NCBI RefSeq assembly: GCF_028369135.1
Contig: NZ_JAPWHW010000017.1
Coordinates: forward strand, 1 to 64,000
Direction of reading: 5' to 3'
Length of the DNA stretch: 64,000 nt
Source: Roseovarius sp. ZX-A-9
GTDB lineage: Bacteria; Pseudomonadota; Alphaproteobacteria; Rhodobacterales; Rhodobacteraceae
In this document: positions 24,780-33,656 of the stretch, piece by piece
Layout of the letters: each line of letters starts with the position of its first letter
Numbering within the stretch: position 1 is the stretch's first letter
The notes under the pieces: model-generated
The model's input: the letters and a program-made list of their open reading frames with translations, nothing else
Told to the model about the DNA's origin: nothing
Databases searched by the model: none
Program-made: the position numbers and the translations under genes

Positions 24780-27502
24780 CACCCCCGCCGGTCGCCAGCC
24801 TGTCATCTGTGACGCACCGCTATGGCGAAACTTCGGCCCTGTCCGACGTCACGCTGGATATCCCGGCGGGCTGCATGGCGGGGCTGATCGGCCCGGACGG
24901 GGTTGGGAAATCCACCTTGCTGGCGTTGATCGCCGGCGTGCGCAAACTGCAAACCGGCGGCGCGACCGTGCTGGGCGGCGACATCACCGCGCGTGACCAT
25001 CTCAGGGCTTGTAACCATCGCATCGCCTACATGCCGCAGGGTCTGGGCCGGAACCTTTACCCGACGCTTTCGGTCTATGAAAACCTGGATTTTTTCGGCA
25101 GACTCTTTGGCCAGTCGGAAGCCGAACGCCGCACCCGCATCACCAATTTGTTGGCTGCCACCGGGCTTGACCCATTCCCGGACCGGCCCGCAGGCAAGCT
25201 GTCCGGCGGGATGAAGCAGAAACTCTCGCTCTGCTCGGCCCTGATCCATGATCCAGACCTGGTGATCCTTGACGAACCGACCACCGGCGTCGATCCGCTG
25301 TCGCGCCAGCAGTTCTGGGATCTGATCGACCATATCCGCGAAGAACGCCCGGCGATGAGCGTGATCGTGGCCACCGCATATATGGAAGAGGCGGAGCGCT
25401 TTGACTGGCTTGCAGCAATGAATGCGGGAGAGGTGATCTCGACGGGATTGCCGACCGAGATCCGAAACGCTGCCGGGCAACCGACACTGGAAAAGGCCTT
25501 CATCGCTATGCTGCCCGAGGCGGACCGGCAGGGCCACCGCATAGTCGAAGTACCGCCGCGCCAACCTGTCAGCGGCCCACCTGCCATCGAGGCGAAAGGC
25601 CTGACCTGCCACTTCGGCGATTTCACCGCGGTCGATCACGTCGAATTCCAGATCGAGCCGGGTGAGATCTTCGGATTCCTCGGCTCCAACGGCTGCGGCA
25701 AGACCACCACCATGAAGATGCTGACCGGACTACAGAAGGCCAGCGAAGGCAAGGCGCTTCTGTTCGGTGAGGCGCTGAATCCGGACGACATGGCGACCCG
25801 GCAGCGGGTCGGCTACATGTCGCAGGCCTTTTCGCTCTATGGTGAATTGACCGTCCGCCAGAACCTTGAGCTTCATGCACGGCTCTACCAGTTGCCGATC
25901 GAGACCCGCGCAGAGCGGGTCGCACAGATGCTGCATGATTTCGATCTGGCCGAGGACGCGGACAAACGGCCGGACGGCCTGCCGCTGGGCATCCGTCAGC
26001 GCCTTCAGCTTGCCGTCGCGGTGATCCACGCGCCGGAGGTTTTGATCTTGGACGAACCTACCTCGGGCGTCGATCCGGTCGCGCGGGACGGGTTTTGGCA
26101 GCATCTGATCAAACTGTCGCGCGACGAGGGCGTGACAATTTTCGTCTCGACCCATTTCATGAACGAGGCGGAGCGATGCGATCGCATCTCATTGATGCAT
26201 GCGGGAAAGGTCTTGGCGATCGGTACGCCTGCGGAACTGGCCCGCAGCAAAGGCACCGATGACCTCGAAGAAGCATTTGTGGGATATCTGCGCGAAGCGG
26301 CAGGCGATGCTGGCGGCACCGCATCCCAGAGACCAGCAACCAAGTTGCCGGAAAGGCAGCAAAAACCAGATCGCCTCTTCGACATTGCCCGGCTTTGGGC
26401 CTTCGCGCGCCGCGAGTCGATCGAGATTTTGCGTGATCCGATGCGCCTTGCCTTCGCATTTTTGGGCCCGGTCATCCTGATGCTCACTTTCGGCTACGGG
26501 ATATCATTCGACGTGCAAGACCTGCCCTTTGCGGTTTTCGATCGTGATCAGAGCGCCGAAAGCCGGGAACTGATGGAGAGCTTCTCCGGCTCACCCTACT
26601 TCGCTGAAAGGCCGGCAGCGGCCAGTGTGATCGAGCTTGATGCCCGCATGAAAACCTCCGAATTTGTTGTCGCGGTCGAGGTGCCGCCAGGGTTCGGAAA
26701 ATCCCTGCTGCGCGGTGACCAACCCGAAGTCCGCGTTGCCGTTGACGGTGCCATGCCGTTCCGGGCGGAAACGACGCGCGGTTATCTGCAAGGGCTCGCA
26801 GCATCCTACATGTCCGATCAGATCGAGCGGCTTTATGGCCATGCCTTCGATCCGTCCGCAGCCTCTGTTGAAACCCGGTTTCGCTACAATCAAGCGTTCA
26901 AGAGCGTCTTCGCGATGATCCCTTCGGTCATCATGCTGATGCTGGTTTTGATCCCGGCGATGATGGCGGCGATGGGGGTCGTGCGGGAAAAGGAAACCGG
27001 TTCGATCGCCAATTTCCGCTCGACGCCGGTGACGCGAACCGAGTTCATTCTGGGCAAACAGCTGCCGTATGTCGTGATTGCCATGCTCAGCTTTGCCTCG
27101 CTGATCATCGTCTCCTATGGCGTCTTCGGCGTAGTGGTCAAAGGCTCTGTCCTGGCGCTCCTTGTCGGCACATTGCTTTACGTGCTGGCGACAACGGGCT
27201 TTGGTGTGCTGGTCTCGACATTTACGCGCACGCAAGTAGCGGCAACCTTTGCCGCCGCCGTTATCTCGATCATTCCGGCCGTCAATTTCTCGGGCCTACT
27301 GGTGCCGGTGTCCTCGCTTTCGGGCGGCGGCCGGTTGATCGGGCTGGCCTTCCCATCGTCCTGGTATCAGCAGATCAGCGTCGGCACCTTCACCAAAGGC
27401 CTCGGATTGCCGGAGCTCTGGCTCAACCACGCCGCTCTGGCGGGCTTTGTGGCGTTGTTCATCGCGGTGTCAGTCCTTGCCTTGAACAAGCAGGAGGCAT
27501 GA
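24776..27502 (+). CDS. Fused double-ATPase ABC-2 transporter, RbbA-like
   Basis: The 908-residue protein joins two ABC ATPase domains and one ABC-2 permease domain. NBD1 has Walker A GPDGVGKST and signature LSGGMKQKLSL; NBD2 has GSNGCGKTT but a degenerate signature (GLPLGIRQRLQLA). Both have Walker B followed by DEPT. From about residue 550 comes the permease: TM helix AFAFLGPVILMLTFGYGISF, a large periplasmic loop, then five helices to the end. The layout equals E. coli RbbA/YhiH. With the adaptor before it and the permease after it, it forms an export system of unknown substrate. Confidence 0.92.
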   Translation: MTPPPVASLSSVTHRYGETSALSDVTLDIPAGCMAGLIGPDGVGKSTLLALIAGVRKLQTGGATVLGGDITARDHLRACNHRIAYMPQGLGRNLYPTLSVYENLDFFGRLFGQSEAERRTRITNLLAATGLDPFPDRPAGKLSGGMKQKLSLCSALIHDPDLVILDEPTTGVDPLSRQQFWDLIDHIREERPAMSVIVATAYMEEAERFDWLAAMNAGEVISTGLPTEIRNAAGQPTLEKAFIAMLPEADRQGHRIVEVPPRQPVSGPPAIEAKGLTCHFGDFTAVDHVEFQIEPGEIFGFLGSNGCGKTTTMKMLTGLQKASEGKALLFGEALNPDDMATRQRVGYMSQAFSLYGELTVRQNLELHARLYQLPIETRAERVAQMLHDFDLAEDADKRPDGLPLGIRQRLQLAVAVIHAPEVLILDEPTSGVDPVARDGFWQHLIKLSRDEGVTIFVSTHFMNEAERCDRISLMHAGKVLAIGTPAELARSKGTDDLEEAFVGYLREAAGDAGGTASQRPATKLPERQQKPDRLFDIARLWAFARRESIEILRDPMRLAFAFLGPVILMLTFGYGISFDVQDLPFAVFDRDQSAESRELMESFSGSPYFAERPAAASVIELDARMKTSEFVVAVEVPPGFGKSLLRGDQPEVRVAVDGAMPFRAETTRGYLQGLAASYMSDQIERLYGHAFDPSAASVETRFRYNQAFKSVFAMIPSVIMLMLVLIPAMMAAMGVVREKETGSIANFRSTPVTRTEFILGKQLPYVVIAMLSFASLIIVSYGVFGVVVKGSVLALLVGTLLYVLATTGFGVLVSTFTRTQVAATFAAAVISIIPAVNFSGLLVPVSSLSGGGRLIGLAFPSSWYQQISVGTFTKGLGLPELWLNHAALAGFVALFIAVSVLALNKQEA

Positions 27503-27503
27503 C

Positions 27504-28631
27504 ATGTGGCAATGGCTTACCAATGTCTTTCGGCTTGGCCTCAAGGAACTCAACAGCCTACGCGCCGATCCCGTGCTGATTCTGCTGATCGTCTATGTGT
27601 TCAGCTTCGCCGTCTATTCGGTGGCGACCGGCGCCAAGCTTGAGGTCTCGAACGCCTCCGTCGCCTATGTGGACCAGGACCGTTCGGCACTGACGGGGCG
27701 CATTTTGGGCGCGATCCTACCACCCGAATTCAATCCGCCACAGGAGATCTCGGCCGACGAGATCGAAAGCGTGATGAACAGCGGCAAGTTCGTGTTTGTC
27801 CTTTCCTTTCCGCCCAGTTTCGAGGCTGACGTTCTGAACGGCCTCAAGCCTCAGGTGCAGCTTAACGTCGATGCCACCGCAATGGCGCAGGCCGGTAACG
27901 GTTCGGTGTTCCTTCAGCAGATTATCCGCGCCGAAGTCGTCAAGTTCGTTTCCGGCGACGACACCGCAACGACACTGCCGATCGACCTGGTCGTCAGGAC
28001 AAAGTTCAATCCGAACCTGAATTCCGTCTGGTTTTCATCCGTGATGCAGATCATCAACAACATCACCATCCTGTCCGTGCTTTTGACCGGCGCCGCGCTG
28101 ATCCGCGAGCGCGAACACGGCACGATCGAACATTTGCTGGTGATGCCGGTCACCCCGTCCGAGATCATGGTCGCCAAGATATGGGCCAATGGCCTTGCGA
28201 TCGTTGTCGCTGCCATCCTGTCGCTCTGGATCGTCGTGCAGACCGTGCTGGAGGTTCCGATCGCGGGGTCGATCCCGCTCTTCGTATCCGGGGCGGTGCT
28301 TTATCTTGCCTCGGTCACGGGGCTCGGTATCCTGCTGGCCACCTTCACCACGTCGATGCCGCAATTCGGTCTGTTGTCGCTCCCGGTTCTCGTGATCATG
28401 AATCTCCTGTCCGGCAGCACGACGCCGATGGAGAGCATGCCGGTCTGGCTTCAGAACGTCATGCAGTTGTCACCGTCGACACATTTCGTGGCGTTTTCGC
28501 AAGCCATTCTCTATCGCGGAGCGGGACTGGACATCGTTTGGCCCGACATGGCGGTCATGGTCGCGCTCGGCGCCGTCTTCTTCTTCATCGCACTCAAGCG
28601 TTTCAGGGTGACCATGGCCACAGTTCACTAA
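27504..28631 (+). CDS. ABC-2 type permease, YhhJ-like
   Basis: The 375-residue protein has one N-terminal TM helix (VLILLIVYVFSFAVYSVATG), a periplasmic domain of about 140 residues and five C-terminal helices, with the typical ABC-2 stretch IREREHGTIEHLLVMPVTPSEIMVAKIWAN. It starts two bases after the stop of the ATPase gene with AGGAGG 7-12 bases upstream. It is the partner permease of the fused RbbA-like protein. Confidence 0.9.
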   Translation: MWQWLTNVFRLGLKELNSLRADPVLILLIVYVFSFAVYSVATGAKLEVSNASVAYVDQDRSALTGRILGAILPPEFNPPQEISADEIESVMNSGKFVFVLSFPPSFEADVLNGLKPQVQLNVDATAMAQAGNGSVFLQQIIRAEVVKFVSGDDTATTLPIDLVVRTKFNPNLNSVWFSSVMQIINNITILSVLLTGAALIREREHGTIEHLLVMPVTPSEIMVAKIWANGLAIVVAAILSLWIVVQTVLEVPIAGSIPLFVSGAVLYLASVTGLGILLATFTTSMPQFGLLSLPVLVIMNLLSGSTTPMESMPVWLQNVMQLSPSTHFVAFSQAILYRGAGLDIVWPDMAVMVALGAVFFFIALKRFRVTMATVH

Positions 28632-28740
28632 ATCCACCTGACTGATCCGGAGAACAAGGTCCGGAACTCCAATGGGCGCTCCGAGCGAAGGCGGATTTCG
28701 AAAATTTCAAAACGGCAACCAACCAGAGAAAGGTAAAGCC

Positions 28741-28896
28741 ATGAAAACACTAACACAGATCACGCTGGTAGCTTTGGCACTTGCAGTCGCCGGATGCACC
28801 GAACCCGGGCACTACTCTGTCAGTGGTGAAGAATGCGGCCCGAATGATCCGGTTCTTGAACTGGATGCGAATGACTGCGGTGTACCGGGCATATAG
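28741..28896 (+). CDS. Small lipoprotein, 51 aa
   Basis: MKTLTQITLVALALAVAGC is a lipoprotein signal with lipobox AVAGC, so acylation at Cys19 is expected. The mature part is about 33 residues with acidic character and two further Cys (EECGPND, ANDCGVPGI). The start at 28741 has AGAAAGG upstream. It may be the last gene of the export operon. Its stop ends five bases before a transposon end, so the C-terminus might be altered by insertion, though no frame break is visible. Confidence 0.65.
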   Translation: MKTLTQITLVALALAVAGCTEPGHYSVSGEECGPNDPVLELDANDCGVPGI

Positions 28897-28901
28897 GCAG
28901 A

Positions 28902-28921
28902 TGTCGCGTGGCCCTTAATTC
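28902..28921 (+). mobile_element. Truncated left end of a TniA-type transposon
   Basis: TGTCGCGTGGCCCTTAATTC matches the left end at 39227 (TGTCGCGTAGCCCTTAATTG) in 18 of 20 bases and has the same orientation. The ISL3 element begins at the next base, and the remaining end repeats are missing on its far side. It marks the outer border of an older transposon. Confidence 0.7.
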
Positions 28922-30609
28922 GGCTCTGCCTCACTTTGTGTGGTCAAACGGTAGCATTCTTGCCCGCAACAATTCTGGGCCGGCCCGACCGTACATGGCG
29001 CGTTTGAGGGTTTTCAGGCGGTTGATCTGACCTTCCGCCTGGCCGTTGCTCCAAGGCATCTCAATCGCGTTTTTGACCGCATCGAAGTCCCGGTTCAATG
29101 TGCGGGCAAAGCGCACGATCGGCACCAACTCGGTTTCGATTGCGTCGTCGATCCATGCAGGGAGCGGGCCTGCGTCGCGCCCACGCATGATACCGTTGAA
29201 CCGCATGGCGAGGCTGCGCATCGATACGAAGGCGGGAGAGCGGGTCTTGAGAGCATCGACTTTACGCGCCTGATCCGAGGTGAGCTTGCCGCGCGGTTTG
29301 ATGCACAGCGCGGCCGCGATGACCGGGGAGATCGCGTGCCCCGTTTCCGGGTCCCGAACCGGCTCCAGGATCTTGTGTTCTACCTTGGGATCGCTCGCTT
29401 GCTGTTCGGCTCTGCGCCAACCCGCCAGCAGCCGCTGCAAATGCGACTGGCTCCCCTCGTAACCACGCTCTTGGATCAGACTGAAAAGGGCGCTGCCAGT
29501 TCGAATGCCCTCCTTCCAGCTTTGGCTCAGGAACTCTTCAAAATACCATGGCGAACTCGGCTTCAAAGCGGCCCGCCTGCGGTCCGGTGGTGTTTCGAAC
29601 TGCAGCCATTTCGCGATGCTGCGACGCGGAAACCCTGTTCGCCGCCCGATCTCGCTGCAGGAAAGTCCCTGATTTCGGAGCGCATGGATGGTGGTGAAAA
29701 TCTCTTCCCGGGACGTCCTGTGCGCAAGGCGGGACTTCAGAAGGCTTCCGGCTGCGGTGATGTTGTCGGCGTCGGACAGCAGCGCCCTGCCGGTGGCACG
29801 GCCGTGAAGGTTCATCTGCTCCTCGATGGCCTGCCGCAGGTTATGCACGATATGGAACCGGTCGGCGACCTGCTTTGCCTGCGGTGCCCCTTGCCGGGCA
29901 GCCTTGGCGTAGAGACCGCACCGATCTCTGCTGATCACTTCCACCTCGGGGTGTCGCTTTAGCCAGTTGGTGCAGGTGACGACATCTCGATCCTCGAGGA
30001 TGTCGATGACCACGCGACGCTCCAGATCCACGATGATCGTGCCGTAGGTTTGCGATTTCCGCCAGCTCCAATCGTCGATCCCGATGATTGTCGGCGCCTC
30101 GGTGGTGCCTTGAGCACACCTTTTCAGCTGCCTGAGCACCGTGTCATCGCTGACCCCAAGGCCCAAACGATGCAACAACCGCTCCGCAGGCCGTCCGCCT
30201 ATCGCATGCCCAAGATGGCCGACAATCTCCCCTACACGCGAAGTACGACGTGCAAATGGACGCGCAATCGAGCTGATCTGGTCCGAGAAAGTCCGGCGCG
30301 GGCAAGCAGGCGCCAAACATCGCCAACGGCAAACTGCGAGATCAACCGTTACCGCGTCTCCATGCGCGGGATAATCCTGCAGCCACCGACGCCGCCAGCC
30401 ATGACGTCGGCGTGAATGCAATCCACAGTCTGGGCAAATGCCGTTGGGTGCCAAGACGCCAGATACAATCCACCCGCCGGATTCACTTCGTTCAACGCTT
30501 TGAACTGCAACATCGCTGCCCGGCGACCAGTGCTTCTTCGAACTCACAACTATCCCTCCTGAATTTTCCAGTTTCAGGATAGTTGCGCCACACAAAGTGA
30601 GGCAGAGCC
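28922..30609 (-). mobile_element. ISL3-family insertion sequence, 1,688 bp
   Basis: The element has perfect 22-bp terminal inverted repeats at 28922-28943 and 30588-30609, starting GGCTCTGCC at each end. It encodes one transposase filling nearly its full length. The 8-base flanks differ (CTTAATTC on the left, CGATAAGT on the right), so the 8-bp target duplication usual for ISL3 is absent. This suggests a deletion next to the element after insertion. Confidence 0.9.
28931..30595 (-). CDS. ISL3-family transposase
   Basis: The 554-residue transposase has a zinc-finger-like N-terminus (CPDCGLHSRRRHGW, then CRWRCLAPACPRR), the helix-turn-helix region and the DDE domain with TIIGIDDWSWRKSQTYGTII and LEDRDVVTCTNWLK. 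The C-terminal part has WSNGQAEGQINRLKTLKR with the Glu of the triad. The reading is intact. The stop codon lies inside the left inverted repeat. The initiating ATG at 30595 lies inside the right repeat; ATG codons further in may also serve. The domain set is complete, so the element may be active. Confidence 0.92.
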   Translation of the reverse strand: MCGATILKLENSGGIVVSSKKHWSPGSDVAVQSVERSESGGWIVSGVLAPNGICPDCGLHSRRRHGWRRRWLQDYPAHGDAVTVDLAVCRWRCLAPACPRRTFSDQISSIARPFARRTSRVGEIVGHLGHAIGGRPAERLLHRLGLGVSDDTVLRQLKRCAQGTTEAPTIIGIDDWSWRKSQTYGTIIVDLERRVVIDILEDRDVVTCTNWLKRHPEVEVISRDRCGLYAKAARQGAPQAKQVADRFHIVHNLRQAIEEQMNLHGRATGRALLSDADNITAAGSLLKSRLAHRTSREEIFTTIHALRNQGLSCSEIGRRTGFPRRSIAKWLQFETPPDRRRAALKPSSPWYFEEFLSQSWKEGIRTGSALFSLIQERGYEGSQSHLQRLLAGWRRAEQQASDPKVEHKILEPVRDPETGHAISPVIAAALCIKPRGKLTSDQARKVDALKTRSPAFVSMRSLAMRFNGIMRGRDAGPLPAWIDDAIETELVPIVRFARTLNRDFDAVKNAIEMPWSNGQAEGQINRLKTLKRAMYGRAGPELLRARMLPFDHTK

Positions 30610-30792
30610 CGATAAGTTGATAAGGAGCCGGTTCGCGGACTTCATCAGGGCCAGCGGCATAAGGGCCGCGAAAACAGGCCGGACAAATGACCGCTACGCA
30701 AAAAGATCACGAACACAAAAGAAAACTCTTGCAAAACAGGGGCTGTCCACAAATGGCAATCCCGGCCAATGTGTTGAGTCTAGGTTGGGTCC
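30610..30792. other. Intergenic stretch, no gene seen
   Basis: About 180 bases between the ISL3 right end and the MFS stop codon. I see no end repeats of the older transposon, no gene and no strong hairpin here. Confidence 0.4.
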
Positions 30793-31989
30793 TTAGTCGG
30801 TCCGACCGAATTTGCGCATCAGTCCTGCGAGCGCGGCCAGCGAAGCGATCAAACTGCCGTAACTGATTACAACGACTTTGAGCCCTAACAATGGCACCAA
30901 AAGCCCGGCTATCACGACCGGCAAACCGAATGCCAGGTAGCTGATACAGAATAGCGCTGCGAAAGTTTCTCCTCTGACATCCTCGGGCACCAGCGGAATA
31001 ATCGAGCGGATGAAGCCATAAAAGCAGGTGCCAAAACCCGCCCCCACAACGGCGAGCGCACTAAGGTAGAGCACTAAGTTTTCGTATTGAATTCCAAACA
31101 AGGTGGCGAGGGTTCCCATTGCGAGCGCTGCGGTGCCGAACAAAATGACCTCACGAGCAGAGTAGTTGCGCGCAATAAAACAAGCCAGCGCACCAACCCC
31201 AGCCAGCAGTGCGACCACGAACCCTTGGACGATCACATTTTGAATACCAAAAACCTGTGAGATGATGAGCGCGCCAAGCGACAGATACAGCCCCCCTGTG
31301 GCCCAGCCCGCGAATAGCGCCGGAGCGCCACGCCAGAAGGTGCCCCTGACTTCGATCGGGAGGCCAACGCGAGGCTTCAGCGCCTGCAACAAGCCTTCAT
31401 GCCGTGGCGATGTTTCGGGCAAGCCCCATGTGGCCAGCGCCAGCACCAGGCTGGCCACGGCAATCCCGGTGAATATATCAAATTTTGGCTCGGTAAGGTA
31501 CTCCATCGCGAAGCCGGATATCAAGGCCCCCAGGGCCAGCCCGACGAGGGGGATGACTGAATTACAGATCGCCGCGATGCCCTTGAATTCAGGGGGTTCA
31601 AGATCCGTAATCGCAGCCGACAGCGTAGACAACAGAAGGCCGCATGCTACGCCCTGTACTACTCGAGCCAATAACAACGCAGACACAGAACCTGACAATT
31701 CGAATCCGGCGGCGGAAACAGCGAGAAGCACGAACCCCATCGACAGAACAGGGCGTCGCCCGACATGATCCGAGATTGATCCGGCCACTAACAGTGTCGC
31801 AAGAAGGGCAATTGCGTAGATTGCGAATATCTCCGACACGACCAAAGACGAAAAACCAAGTTGCTGCTGCAAGAGCGGATAAAAAGGGGACGGCGCGCTC
31901 GCGCTCGCCATCATCAGAGCGCTTCCGGTAAGCACGATTGCGAAACCAGCGCGCTCTCTAGCCTTGGGTGACATCACAATCGTGGTCAT
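30793..31989 (-). CDS. MFS transporter
   Basis: The 398-residue protein has 12 predicted TM helices with the MFS loop motif GSISDHVGRRPVLSMGF between helices 2 and 3. Its first half resembles drug or small-molecule exporters. It is divergent from an ArsR-type regulator, and the 87-base gap contains two 20-bp palindromes that would control both. Substrate unknown; an efflux role is likely. Confidence 0.88.
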   Translation of the reverse strand: MTTIVMSPKARERAGFAIVLTGSALMMASASAPSPFYPLLQQQLGFSSLVVSEIFAIYAIALLATLLVAGSISDHVGRRPVLSMGFVLLAVSAAGFELSGSVSALLLARVVQGVACGLLLSTLSAAITDLEPPEFKGIAAICNSVIPLVGLALGALISGFAMEYLTEPKFDIFTGIAVASLVLALATWGLPETSPRHEGLLQALKPRVGLPIEVRGTFWRGAPALFAGWATGGLYLSLGALIISQVFGIQNVIVQGFVVALLAGVGALACFIARNYSAREVILFGTAALAMGTLATLFGIQYENLVLYLSALAVVGAGFGTCFYGFIRSIIPLVPEDVRGETFAALFCISYLAFGLPVVIAGLLVPLLGLKVVVISYGSLIASLAALAGLMRKFGRTD

Positions 31990-32012
31990 TTTGGAATGCA
32001 GTCCTTCAGGAG

Positions 32013-32076
32013 GGTTCGAAGTTTATCGAACCTTTCTCTAGTTTCTTTCTGCGGAAGGTTCAAGTATATTCGAACC
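32013..32076. promoter_or_regulatory. Two 20-bp palindromic operators between MFS and ArsR genes
   Basis: GGTTCGAAGTTTATCGAACC (32013-32032) and GGTTCAAGTATATTCGAACC (32057-32076) share the half sites GGTTC(G/A)A and TCGAACC, with centres 44 bases apart. The second ends directly before the regulator ATG. They are the probable binding sites of the ArsR-type protein. Confidence 0.7.
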
Positions 32077-32406
32077 ATGAGTATCTTACCCGACACTGCC
32101 AGCCCCGATCTTGCGCACCCGCAGGAACAGGAGCTGCAACTGACGCAGGTCTTGTTCGCACTCAGCGATCCGGGCCGGTTGGACATCGTGCGTCAGCTCC
32201 GCGACGGCCCGGTCGAAATGGCAAACTGCAATTTAATGGACCCGGAAGTGGCGAAATCCACCAAGTCGCACCTGTTCAAAGTGTTGCGCGAAGCAGGTGT
32301 GATCCGGAATATCCCCAAGGGGCGAGGTCGCCTGCTTTCACTGCGAAGAGATGCGCTTGACCGTCGCTTTCCTGGTTTGCTGGAAGCAGTGCTGAACGCA
32401 AACTAA
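32077..32406 (+). CDS. ArsR-family winged-helix repressor
   Basis: The 109-residue protein has an ArsR-like winged helix: QVLFALSDPGRLDIVRQLRDGPVEM, AKSTKSHLFKVLREAGVIRNIPKGRGRLLSLRRDALDRRFPGLL. Cys occurs only once (NCNLMD), so a metal thiolate site like that of ArsR or SmtB is not evident; an organic ligand or single-Cys sensing is more likely. The start at 32077 directly follows a palindromic operator. It probably represses itself and the divergent MFS gene. Confidence 0.82.
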   Translation: MSILPDTASPDLAHPQEQELQLTQVLFALSDPGRLDIVRQLRDGPVEMANCNLMDPEVAKSTKSHLFKVLREAGVIRNIPKGRGRLLSLRRDALDRRFPGLLEAVLNAN

Positions 32407-32557
32407 GGGCGTGCCGCATCGATTTGCGTATGCATTGCTTGTTTTTCTGGGCTGGATGTCAAAGCTGCTAACTGGTGTGCATGCTGGCTAGCGCCTTTCC
32501 CGCTCCGTTTCACAGCGCCGCTCACAGCCCTGTGATTAGAAAAAGCTACGCCACCCA

Positions 32558-32572
32558 TAGACGACCGGTCTA
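32558..32572. promoter_or_regulatory. TetR operator, copy 1
   Basis: TAGACGACCGGTCTA is a TAGAC-N5-GTCTA dyad 20 bases before the TetR gene. The same dyad with one spacer change lies at 33204-33218, so the regulator likely controls itself and the genes behind. Confidence 0.7.
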
Positions 32573-32592
32573 ATGAGACTATATCTGGGATC

Positions 32593-33180
32593 ATGGAACA
32601 GAAAAACGACACCCGCTCACAGATATTGACCACAGGACGCCGCCTGACAGCCAAGCAGGGCTACACAGGTGTCGGCCTGAGTGCGCTCTTGAAAGAGGCC
32701 GGCGTTCCGAAGGGGTCGTTCTATCACTATTTCGCCTCCAAGGAAGCTTATGGCTGTGCGCTGCTGAATGATTTTATGACGGAGTATGGCACACGCCTGA
32801 ACGCGTCGCTTGCGCATCCGGACATGGATGCACGGTCTCGGTTTCTGACCTATTTCGAAGAGTGGCGGAAAAAACAGATCAGCCCCAACCTCGAAGACCG
32901 GTGCTTGGTCGTCAAACTGTCCGCAGAGGTTGCTGACCTCTCGGAGAACATGAGCAATATCTTGCAGAAAAGTGTGTCCGAAATCGTCGCGCGCCTGACG
33001 GAGACCCTTGAACAGGGAACGGACGATGGCACGATCGCCGCGCTTGAAGACCCCCGCTCCACGGCAGAAATGATCTACCACATGTGGCTTGGAGCCAGCC
33101 TCGTCGCGAGCCTCTCGCACAGTGAAGCCCCGCTCAATTCCGCTATGAATGCCACAAAGGTGCTCGTTCCAGGACCATAA
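32593..33180 (+). CDS. TetR/AcrR-family regulator
   Basis: The 195-residue protein has a TetR helix-turn-helix (RSQILTTGRRLTAKQGYTGVGLSALLKEAGVPKGSFYHYFASKEAYG) and a C-terminal ligand domain of the AcuR/NemR-like group with one Cys in EDRCLVVKLSAE. NemR-like proteins sense reactive electrophiles by Cys, which suits the downstream genes. Two matching TAGAC-N5-GTCTA operators flank the gene, one before it and one before the ohr gene. Confidence 0.88.
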   Translation: MEQKNDTRSQILTTGRRLTAKQGYTGVGLSALLKEAGVPKGSFYHYFASKEAYGCALLNDFMTEYGTRLNASLAHPDMDARSRFLTYFEEWRKKQISPNLEDRCLVVKLSAEVADLSENMSNILQKSVSEIVARLTETLEQGTDDGTIAALEDPRSTAEMIYHMWLGASLVASLSHSEAPLNSAMNATKVLVPGP

Positions 33181-33203
33181 CCCCAAAAATTTTGACACAT
33201 CGA

Positions 33204-33218
33204 TAGACGACCAGTCTA
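33204..33218. promoter_or_regulatory. TetR operator, copy 2
   Basis: TAGACGACCAGTCTA repeats the dyad of 32558-32572, 18 bases before the Ohr ATG. It suggests that the Ohr-to-aldo/keto-reductase operon has its own TetR-controlled promoter. Confidence 0.7.
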
Positions 33219-33235
33219 TTCGCGAAAGGAAGCTC

Positions 33236-33652
33236 ATGAAAATCTTCTACAAAACCACCGCAACGGCAACAGGGGGCCGCTCGGGAACCGCCGCCCTCAA
33301 CGATGGCAGCTTTTCAGTCCAGATGGTTCGCCCGGACAGTGGCGAGGCGGGGGTGAACCCCGAGCAGTTGTTCGCGCTTGGCTATGCGGCCTGTTTTGAT
33401 AGCGCGATGGAAATGACCGCAAAACAACTCAAGCTTGATGCCAAAGCGGCATCAACGTCGGTTGAGGTGGGCATCGGCCAACGCGCCGAGGGCGGATACG
33501 GACTTGATCTCGACATTACCGCACATCTGCCGGGCATGACCCGCGAGGATGGTGAAAGACTTGTCGAAGCGACGCACCAGGTCTGCCCATACTCCAACGC
33601 CACACGCGGAAACGTTGACGTGCGCCTGCACATTGAAACTGAAGGAAACTGA
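33236..33652 (+). CDS. Organic hydroperoxide resistance protein (Ohr/OsmC family)
   Basis: The 138-residue protein carries the two Ohr cysteines in context: GYAACFDSAMEM (peroxidatic) and HQVCPYSNATRGN (resolving), plus the N-terminal MKIFYKTTATATGGRSG. Ohr reduces organic hydroperoxides using a lipoyl thiol partner. The start at 33236 has GGAAG upstream. It leads an operon of aldehyde- and electrophile-detoxifying enzymes, and the next gene starts 5 bases after its stop. Confidence 0.9.
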   Translation: MKIFYKTTATATGGRSGTAALNDGSFSVQMVRPDSGEAGVNPEQLFALGYAACFDSAMEMTAKQLKLDAKAASTSVEVGIGQRAEGGYGLDLDITAHLPGMTREDGERLVEATHQVCPYSNATRGNVDVRLHIETEGN

Positions 33653-33656
33653 GCCC

